Shown in pieces: positions 6,422 to 11,060 of a DNA stretch of 11,060 nucleotides. The stretch comes from JBAVQS01 sp049694275 (GTDB lineage: Bacteria; Chloroflexota; Anaerolineae; UBA4142; SHND01), in the NCBI GenBank assembly GCA_049694275.1, contig JBAVQS010000425.1, positions 1 through 11,060 on the forward strand, read 5' to 3'. A program made the position numbers and the translations under genes. The stretch's first letter is position 1. Each line of letters opens with the position of its first letter. The notes beneath the pieces were generated by a model, which saw only the letters and a program-made list of their open reading frames with translations, did not search any database and had not been told where the DNA came from.

Positions 6422-8175
6422 GTTCGTAATGCGGCGGCCATCGACGTTACGGGACAAGGGTGCGCTTGAAAGCGGAGATCGTCTTCTAAATAATCGGACA
6501 CATAGAATGTGTCATTCCGGGCATCGTAGACGAGGTTGCTTGCCTGCTCCAATAGAGTGGACTGCCCGCCGATTTTCCACTGATCAATGGGTTTCAGCGA
6601 TTGGACATCGAGCGTGCGCACCAGGCTGTTGGCCGCGTCGATAACGCCCACACAAGTCCCCAGATTTTGAATCGCATACGGCGCAAAATCCAGCGTGATC
6701 GCCGGCCCCGGTCCTCGCAAACTCCAGGCCAGGACGCGGCGCACATCGGGAACAGTGATATAGCCGCCCAACCCGCCGGGCATGAGAGCGAACCCGAATG
6801 GACCCTGAGCCGATTTGTCCCCTAACGGGACCAGAATGGGCGCACCCACTTTTCCTCCGCTGAAAATGGGGGTGACGGCGGCAGACAACAAGCTGGTGTC
6901 GGGCTCCGGCGTACAACAGCTCAATACCCAGAACCGGCGCGCCTCCGCGCTGTATTCCATCCGCAGGGGAACGCCGCCTGTTCCCAGCCGCAAGACCTGC
7001 GGCGTCCGGTTCGCCCCGTCCAGCCGGGTCACACTGCCGCCGACCAGAACGTAGAGGTCGTCGGTCTCCTCGTCCACCGCGATCTCTGTCGGCGCCCCAT
7101 CCACCCTCGCCACGACCCGGGAGGTATGGTCCAGCAGATTCATCTCCATCACCGTGCCCGCGCGGCGGTCGGTCACATAGCCCAGTTCCTTGGCTTGCCA
7201 GATGGCGATGGAATAGGGGTCTTCGATAGGAGGAGTGGGATGCAGGACGCTGGGCGGCTTGACCGCCGAGGTCTCTGTCAATGAGCCATCTCCGGCATTG
7301 ATCACCCAGACGTTGCCGGTGTGTTGATTCAGCGCGAGACGCGTCGGATGATTAAAATGATTCGCCGGAGTCAAGGGCGTTGGCGAAGGCGTTGGCAGCG
7401 GGGTGGGCGACGCAATCGTCGCGATGGCTCTCGGCCGGGGCGCGGCCTGGCCGAACCCGGTTTGCGTCATCATCTGGACCACATCATTGTAATCCGCCTG
7501 CAGCTCCATCGCCGCGATGATATCCCCCATCTCGGCGACGGGCCGGGGGGCCTCCGGTTTTTGACGATCGCGGACGACGCTAAAAGTCCCCTCGCGCACG
7601 AGCTGCGGCGCGCCCCGACTGCCATCGGCGTTCACATTCGTGATCGTCGCGCCGCCGACCAGAGTCCACAGCAAAGCCAGATGCTTTTGTGGATTGTGCG
7701 CGGTGAAAAAGACGGTCCCCGTCGTTTGAACGACCGCTTCCGGGGGATTGTTCCCCAGGTTGAGCTGGATCGAGCCGCAGGTGGTGCTGACCAATTGGCC
7801 GCCGCCGCTCGCCGTCGAGACCAGGCCCGTAGTCGGCGCGAGATTGACCTGGCTCCATTGCAGGTCCGAGCCGCCGTACACCGCGATGGTCGCGCAGTCC
7901 AGCAGATAGACCCAGGCGCGCCCATCGCCGGTGGTTCGCAGGCAGTCGCCAGCCGCCAGGGGGGCCCGGCCGGATGTCGGGAGCTGGTTATAGTTCGCGC
8001 AGAGCGCGCCCCGTTCCGCAGAGCTGACCTTTTGCTCCGCAGACAACACCGTGCTTGTGGGTGCGGGCGCGGGTGGCGTCGGCGTGTCTCCCGGCGCGGC
8101 GGGGGTGGATGTCAGCGAGCAGGCCATGAGAATCGCGGCGATGGCCGCGGTGATCAATCCGGTAATTCTACGCAT
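6394..8175 (-). CDS. Lipoprotein with FecR-like region and C-terminal beta-propeller
   Basis: This 593-aa protein is last in the minus-strand operon. It begins MRRITGLITAAIAAILMAC, where LMAC (16-19) is a lipobox, so it should be lipid-anchored at C19 on the outer face of the membrane. After a Pro/Thr linker (23-42), residues about 50-200 read like FecR-type beta-strand units (GDCLRTTGDGRAWVYLLD; VQTTGTVFFTA...LVGGATITNV...REGTFSVV). A PTPLPTPSPTP linker (257-270) leads to a six- or seven-bladed propeller of NHL/YVTN style (about 272-575), with strands such as HPTRLALNQHTGNVWVIN and GAPTEIAVDEETDDLYVL. The start is backed by GGAGAAAG 6 bases upstream and overlaps the previous stop by 8 bases. 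The last residues, DPQGFRKP, are encoded inside the terminator stem. It is likely a binding or scaffold protein; the ligand is unknown. Confidence 0.85.
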   Translation of the reverse strand: MRRITGLITAAIAAILMACSLTSTPAAPGDTPTPPAPAPTSTVLSAEQKVSSAERGALCANYNQLPTSGRAPLAAGDCLRTTGDGRAWVYLLDCATIAVYGGSDLQWSQVNLAPTTGLVSTASGGGQLVSTTCGSIQLNLGNNPPEAVVQTTGTVFFTAHNPQKHLALLWTLVGGATITNVNADGSRGAPQLVREGTFSVVRDRQKPEAPRPVAEMGDIIAAMELQADYNDVVQMMTQTGFGQAAPRPRAIATIASPTPLPTPSPTPLTPANHFNHPTRLALNQHTGNVWVINAGDGSLTETSAVKPPSVLHPTPPIEDPYSIAIWQAKELGYVTDRRAGTVMEMNLLDHTSRVVARVDGAPTEIAVDEETDDLYVLVGGSVTRLDGANRTPQVLRLGTGGVPLRMEYSAEARRFWVLSCCTPEPDTSLLSAAVTPIFSGGKVGAPILVPLGDKSAQGPFGFALMPGGLGGYITVPDVRRVLAWSLRGPGPAITLDFAPYAIQNLGTCVGVIDAANSLVRTLDVQSLKPIDQWKIGGQSTLLEQASNLVYDARNDTFYVSDYLEDDLRFQAHPCPVTSMAAALRTDPQGFRKP

Positions 8176-9433
8176 CGCGTGCTTTCTCCAGTTGTTCCGC
8201 GAGCCACGCCCCCAGCGCGACGCCGCCCGCCAATCCGAGACCGGTAATCAATCCCTGAAATGCGCTCACGAGCACGTACTCGGCCTGAGACCACAGGGTC
8301 GAGGGGAACCCCGGAATGATCGCCGCATTCACGACGCCCATAAAGCGCCAGCGATTGGCGAGCGCGGCCTCGGGCGGGATGTGCTGGGTCATCAGAATGG
8401 AAACGCCGCTCGCGAGCGCAACGGTGATGGCGAGCCCCAGCGCGCTGACGGCGATCTGCCGCCACGGGGTATCGTGTTTCGAGAGCGACCACTCGCCGGC
8501 GATGGCGAGCCCGCTACCCGCGAGCGCGCCGATGAGGCAGGACGCCGGATCGAGCGGGATGTGCGTCGAGCTCTCGGCGAGGAACGCATTGACGAGCGCA
8601 AACCCGCCGACGATGGCCGCAATGCGCACGAGCCGGGGGATGAGCGGGCGGCTGGGCTGGGCGATGACGCGGGCGAGTCCGCTGGCCAGGCCGACAAACC
8701 AGCCGAACAGGACCTGAAAACCCAGGAACAGGCCGAACTGGGTGGGGAGGCTAAATGCCAGGCCGACAAGCTGGGCCAGGAGGACGGCCAGGAGCGTGTT
8801 GGCGAAACCGGCGAGACTCGTCACGCCGACCGCGCTCGCGCCGACGGAGATGATCTCGATGCGCCGCGCGAGCACGCGCCGCGCGAGCACGCGCAGGAGC
8901 GCGAACGGATCGCCGGCCTTGCCTTCGGCGCGCATCTGGCTCACGACATCGCGCACGGCGGCGGAGAATCCATTTGCGGGATTCGCCAGCAGGTCGGCCG
9001 TCTCGTCAAAAATCTCGGGCGCCATCATGCGCAGGTCCTTGAGCCAGCGCTCAAGCCGGGCCGGGACGGCCCGGTCGCCTTTGGCGGCTTCCGCCTGGAT
9101 GTGGTCAAAAGCGTCGAAAATCTCGGCTTTCGGAAAATCGGGGTTTTCGGGGCGCGCCTGGATCTCCCCATAGATTGAAGCAAAGGGCAGGCTCGCCTGG
9201 AAAACCTTGCGAATCTCCTCCGCGTCGGCGCCCAGATAAAAGCGGTCGCCGATTTGAACGCTCTGCCCTTCGTGCAGGTTGACGTTGTATTTCCCGAGCT
9301 GGACCGTATTGCCGCTGCCGCTCACGAGGAGGGCATGGCGCAGCGCCTTCTGGTCGTCGGGCGTCGCCGTGCCGGCGCGTATCCGCTCGATCAGCGCATC
9401 CACATCCGGCGACGATGCAGTAGAATCGATCAT
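8168..9433 (-). CDS. Polytopic membrane protein with N-terminal QLGKYN/IGDR motif
   Basis: The 421-aa protein has a soluble N-terminal half and a membrane C-terminal half. Residues 11-36 form a helical pair (DALIERIRAGTATPDDQKAL), followed by the motif SGSGNTVQLGKYNVNL (38-53) and VQIGDRFYLGADAEEIRKVF (59-78). I know motifs of this kind from the N-terminal adaptor regions of bacterial conflict and signalling proteins in Cyanobacteria and Chloroflexota (from memory, not from a search). Residues 95-190 are helical and charged. About six hydrophobic helices follow (near 195-227, 233-257, 268-286, 297-314, 326-348 and 384-411). No catalytic site is visible. It lies 12 bases after the 162-aa gene, which carries a sister motif, and overlaps the lipoprotein gene by 8 bases. 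It could link a cytoplasmic partner to the envelope; the function is unknown. Confidence 0.8.
   Translation of the reverse strand: MIDSTASSPDVDALIERIRAGTATPDDQKALRHALLVSGSGNTVQLGKYNVNLHEGQSVQIGDRFYLGADAEEIRKVFQASLPFASIYGEIQARPENPDFPKAEIFDAFDHIQAEAAKGDRAVPARLERWLKDLRMMAPEIFDETADLLANPANGFSAAVRDVVSQMRAEGKAGDPFALLRVLARRVLARRIEIISVGASAVGVTSLAGFANTLLAVLLAQLVGLAFSLPTQFGLFLGFQVLFGWFVGLASGLARVIAQPSRPLIPRLVRIAAIVGGFALVNAFLAESSTHIPLDPASCLIGALAGSGLAIAGEWSLSKHDTPWRQIAVSALGLAITVALASGVSILMTQHIPPEAALANRWRFMGVVNAAIIPGFPSTLWSQAEYVLVSAFQGLITGLGLAGGVALGAWLAEQLEKARDA
8861..8890. repeat. Exact 15-bp tandem duplication inside the membrane-protein gene
   Basis: GCGCCGCGCGAGCAC occurs twice back to back (8861-8875 and 8876-8890). 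On the minus strand it encodes RVLAR/RVLAR at about residues 181-190, just before the first membrane helix. It is in frame and adds five residues, two of them basic, to the charged cytoplasmic edge of that helix. Confidence 0.9.
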
Positions 9434-9445
9434 TCGAGTCTGCGA

Positions 9446-9934
9446 TTATTTCGGCGCTTGGCCGGCGGCGTCGTCCCGGGCGTGCGCATCCCCGCGCGCC
9501 TGATCGCCAATGACGATGCCGGAGGCGTTGCCCATCGAGATGTTGTATTTGCCCTGCTGTACGACATTGTGATCGCCGGTCACGATATTGCTGTCACGAA
9601 TCTCGCGCGCATTGATGGCGCTCATGCGGTCCGCGAGGGCGTGCGCCAGCGTCTCGTCCTCGGAGAGTAATTTGAGCAACTGGCGGCGGAACGCGGCCTG
9701 GACATCCTGATCGGCCGGCTGGTGCGCCAGGTCCTGCGCGGCCTCGCTCGCCGCGGGCTTGGCCTCGACTTTAGGCGACAGGCTCTGCCATAAACCTTTA
9801 GCCGTTTCCCACGCCTCGGCCCCGAATTTTTGTACGGCCTCCTGCGCGACCTTTTGCCCGGCCTGGAGCAGGTAGGGGAGAAAAGGGGTCAAGAGCGCCG
9901 TCAAGTTCTGGGCGAGCAGCACGATATCCATCAT
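9446..9934 (-). CDS. Small helical protein with C-terminal QQGKYN/IGD motif, first gene of the operon
   Basis: This 162-aa protein starts with a hydrophobic helix (VLLAQNLTALLTPFLPYLL, 5-23). An Ala-rich amphipathic helix region follows (GQKVAQEAVQKFGAEAWETAKGLWQSLSPKVEAK, 26-59), then a helical pair (61-110). Residues 114-144 read REIRDSNIVTGDHNVVQQGKYNISMG...IVIGD, made of short strand-turn units with Gly-Asn/His corners. The same VxQxGKYN and IGD words occur near the N-terminus of the next protein. I recall similar uncharacterised proteins from Cyanobacteria and Chloroflexota, but no function. GGAGG (9942-9938) lies three bases before the first ATG and six before the second (9931), so translation may start at the second, giving 161 aa. 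A good promoter stands about 70 bases upstream. It is probably a membrane-associated partner of the 421-aa protein. Confidence 0.82.
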   Translation of the reverse strand: MMDIVLLAQNLTALLTPFLPYLLQAGQKVAQEAVQKFGAEAWETAKGLWQSLSPKVEAKPAASEAAQDLAHQPADQDVQAAFRRQLLKLLSEDETLAHALADRMSAINAREIRDSNIVTGDHNVVQQGKYNISMGNASGIVIGDQARGDAHARDDAAGQAPK

Positions 9935-10000
9935 CCACCTCCGTCTCTATTCCGATTCCGAAAACCGCGAACGGTCGAGGGTCAGCCCAACCGGGCATTT

Positions 10001-10029
10001 ATTATCCCATCCTTCTGGGGGTTTGTCTA
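10001..10029 (-). promoter_or_regulatory. Sigma70-type promoter of the three-gene minus-strand operon
   Basis: Read on the minus strand, TAGACA (10029-10024, five of six against TTGACA) is followed by exactly 17 bases and GATAAT (10006-10001, five of six against TATAAT). Transcription would start near 9994, giving a leader of about 60 bases before the first gene of the operon, which has a GGAGG ribosome binding site. Box quality, spacing and position agree; it is untested. Confidence 0.6.
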
Positions 10030-10044
10030 TAGCCGGGCAAAAAC

Positions 10045-10455
10045 GTGACTGTTCGCTGGCTGGTGAAATTGGGTCCAATCAAGCTTGATTTACCCTCAAT
10101 TCACCGGTGGCCGAACGGTCACGCAAAAACAAGCGCCTGTTTGGGCCGATCCGATCCAGTGACTAAGACGAACTTACCTTGTGGACACTGGCAGCGGAAA
10201 GAGATAGAGGAAAACATTTACGGGGACCCGGAGAAGATTAACTGCGACGCGCTCAAGGCGATCAACCATGGGCTTGTCGATCATTTCGGATTCGTGAACA
10301 GGGAGGGGGTGGAGGAAGAAAAGAAAAGGCCCGGCCTATTGCTGGACCGGGCGCTTACTCAGATGCAACGGGCGCGGGCGACGATCGACATGGAAAAGAA
10401 AAGGCGTTCCGGGGAAGCGGATTGCCGGGATAGCAAAGCCACTGCTCCAATGTGA
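10045..10455 (+). CDS. Doubtful small protein or gene remnant
   Basis: An open frame of 136 codons starts at GTG 10045, with a second in-frame GTG at 10159 that would give 99 residues. Neither has a ribosome binding site. From about 10190 the codons look coding (many G-first codons, GC-rich third positions) and the product is plausible: IEENIYGDPEKINCDALKAI, then a charged stretch and LLLDRALTQMQRARATIDME. I recognise no family. Against it, the first part is overlaid by the 44-bp palindrome, and the middle contains a hairpin with a T-rich tail on the opposite strand that fits the neighbouring minus-strand gene. It may be a broken end of an older gene. The gap from 9935 to 10511 otherwise holds only the promoter, palindrome and terminator listed. 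Confidence 0.3.
   Translation: MTVRWLVKLGPIKLDLPSIHRWPNGHAKTSACLGRSDPVTKTNLPCGHWQRKEIEENIYGDPEKINCDALKAINHGLVDHFGFVNREGVEEEKKRPGLLLDRALTQMQRARATIDMEKKRRSGEADCRDSKATAPM
10062..10105. promoter_or_regulatory. 44-bp imperfect palindrome upstream of the operon promoter (possible operator)
   Basis: The core AATCAAGCTTGATT (10077-10090) is a perfect 14-base palindrome. The flanks continue the symmetry: GGTGAA at 10062-10067 mirrors TTCACC at 10100-10105, and GGGT mirrors ACCC with small offsets. Sixteen of 22 positions match without gaps. It sits about 33 bases beyond the -35 box of the minus-strand operon, a plausible place for a dimeric regulator. A cruciform or factor-independent 3' end is an alternative, but no T-run is attached. 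Confidence 0.45.
10313..10352 (-). terminator. Likely intrinsic terminator of the small membrane-protein gene
   Basis: On the minus strand GCCCGG (10352-10347), a bulged T, and CC pair with GG and CCGGGC (10334-10329) around a 7-base loop. CCTTTTCTTTTCTTCC follows directly. The stem is GC-rich and the tail T-rich, as expected for factor-independent termination. It lies about 160 bases after the stop of the 54-aa gene on the same strand. Confidence 0.55.
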
Positions 10456-10511
10456 GCATTACACCCATGTCGCTTTGTGGCTCTGTCGGTTATTAGGACG
10501 CGTTTGCAAGA

Positions 10512-10676
10512 TCAATGAAACAAGGTGTTCCATGCAACGACTCCGCTCATGCACACCATTGCAACTACGACCAGGGCAGCTAGGGCGAACAGCCCGTAAA
10601 TGATGTAGTTACAACCGGTGCCCATGATTTTTCCGCCTTCCTCTGCTTGCTTGAAGAGCTCTTCTGGTGTTGGCAT
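10512..10676 (-). CDS. 54-aa single-pass membrane protein of unknown function
   Basis: The product opens MPTPEELFKQAEEGGKIMGT, a charged helical head of about 22 residues. One hydrophobic helix follows (about 24-47, NYIIYGLFALAALVVVAMVCM), then the tail SGVVAWNTLFH. Two cysteines (C22 and C42) sit at or in the membrane segment. GGAGG directly abuts an upstream ATG at 10682 but lies six bases before the ATG at 10676, so the second ATG is the right start. The same frame stays open further upstream to 10949, but that part is Cys/Pro/His-rich noise across the promoter and leader. The gene has its own promoter, structured leader and terminator, so it is probably a single-gene unit. No family is recognised; a small membrane regulator or stress peptide are possibilities only. 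Confidence 0.7.
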   Translation of the reverse strand: MPTPEELFKQAEEGGKIMGTGCNYIIYGLFALAALVVVAMVCMSGVVAWNTLFH

Positions 10677-10701
10677 TTTCATCCTCCTCGTATCAGGATG
10701 T

Positions 10702-10776
10702 TTCCCGCAATTTCCTCTACGGGAATTCAATAACGGGGGATGCCGTGAGGGTGCGCCTCTGTTGGCAAGCATCCCC
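10702..10776 (-). promoter_or_regulatory. Structured leader of the 54-aa gene (two hairpins)
   Basis: GGGGATGC (10736-10743) pairs perfectly with GCATCCCC (10769-10776), and an inner GAGG/CCTC hairpin (10747-10750 with 10756-10759) lies within its loop. A second hairpin, TTCCCG/CGGGAA (10702-10707 with 10720-10725), ends 12 bases before the ribosome binding site. The leader runs about 115 bases from the predicted start site. It resembles no riboswitch class I can name. Confidence 0.45.
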
Positions 10777-10799
10777 ATATGCGGAAGCGGCGCGCTTGA

Positions 10800-10827
10800 A
10801 TTATAGCACTGGTAGCAAAATACGCAA
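10800..10827 (-). promoter_or_regulatory. Extended -10 promoter of the 54-aa gene
   Basis: On the minus strand TGCTATAAT (10808-10800) is a perfect extended -10 element. TTGCGT (10827-10822), 16 bases upstream of the hexamer, is a partial -35. Transcription would start near 10793. The match to TGnTATAAT is exact, and the position fits the small gene and its leader. Confidence 0.6.
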
Positions 10828-10988
10828 TTGGAAAGAGGTGAATGACACAGAGAGACGCACAAACCGTTTACAGACAGGGCAAGCGACTCATTTCCCAATT
10901 CGGGACTTGGTATAGTCGCATCGACTACATACGGGCGGTGACACGGCAACGGGATTAGCCGCCGATTGAGATGACTCCGTTGGCGAAC

Positions 10989-11041
10989 GCAACCGAATCA
11001 ATTCGGTTGCTCATATAGATGAAAATCCGATGAATCGGATT
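10989..11041. repeat. Pair of short perfect palindromes at the window edge
   Basis: GCAACCGAAT, a 2-base gap and its exact complement (10989-11010) are followed after 13 bases by AATCCGAT, a 2-base gap and its complement (11024-11041). A further related word, GGAATCGGTTTGAAC, runs off the end, so a third unit may lie outside. No gene is visible from 10683 to 11060. These could be tandem operators, REP-like elements or 3'-end hairpins of a gene beyond the edge. Confidence 0.5.
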
Positions 11042-11060
11042 CGCCGGAATCGGTTTGAAC

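Noticed and set aside
7321..8247. 308-codon plus-strand frame opposite the lipoprotein gene
   Set aside because: It is Arg-rich with no domain and lies opposite a lipobox protein with a convincing start.
8051..9178. 375-codon plus-strand frame through the membrane-protein gene
   Set aside because: Its composition is Arg/Glu/Gly/Ala noise opposite a gene with clear membrane helices, start site and motif.
10677..10949. N-terminal extension of the 54-aa protein to 145 residues
   Set aside because: The extension crosses the promoter and leader hairpins, has odd composition, and lacks a ribosome binding site, while the inner ATG at 10676 has GGAGG at six bases.

Overview
The window is about 11 kb of GC-rich bacterial chromosome. 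The right-hand ~1 kb is visibly poorer in GC. The secreted and lipoprotein genes carry Thr-Pro linkers (TNTPT, PTPSPTP). One gene has a QLGKYN...IGDR motif, and a 15-bp terminator-like hairpin separates two convergent genes. This combination is what I associate with Chloroflexota (Anaerolineae-like). That assignment is an inference from style, not from a marker gene.

Left block (1-3484, + strand): four genes joined by start/stop overlaps. They are a small SRPBCC (START-like) protein, the N- and C-terminal halves of a split transketolase, and a RuBisCO-like protein (form IV). The two transketolase subunits should make one thiamine-diphosphate enzyme. The RuBisCO-like protein keeps the barrel lysine and KDD motif, but its active site does not look competent for CO2 fixation. 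Together they look like a catabolic module for an unusual sugar or sugar acid. Apiose/apionate degradation is the nearest precedent known to me, but the substrate is not shown by the sequence.

Middle (3485-6421): a gene for a 924-aa secreted, modular beta-rich surface protein. It has a signal peptide, two InlB-type repeats, a Thr-Pro stalk, two copies of a galactose-binding-like domain and a C-terminal hydrophobic helix. It has its own strong ribosome binding site and ends at a perfect hairpin shared with the convergent operon.

Right-middle (6394-10029, - strand): a three-gene operon behind a good sigma70-type promoter. The first gene encodes a 162-aa helical protein and the second a 421-aa protein with about six membrane helices. 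Both share a short motif (G-N/H-x-V-Q-x-GKYN ... IGD). The third gene encodes a lipoprotein with a FecR-like region and a beta-propeller. The layout suggests a cytoplasm-membrane-exterior assembly of unknown function, and this is the most likely place for an undescribed system.

Right end (10030-11060): low coding density. It holds a large imperfect palindrome, a doubtful 136-codon reading frame, and a 54-aa single-pass membrane protein on the - strand. That small gene has a perfect extended -10 promoter, a structured leader and a plausible terminator. Two short palindromes follow at the window edge.
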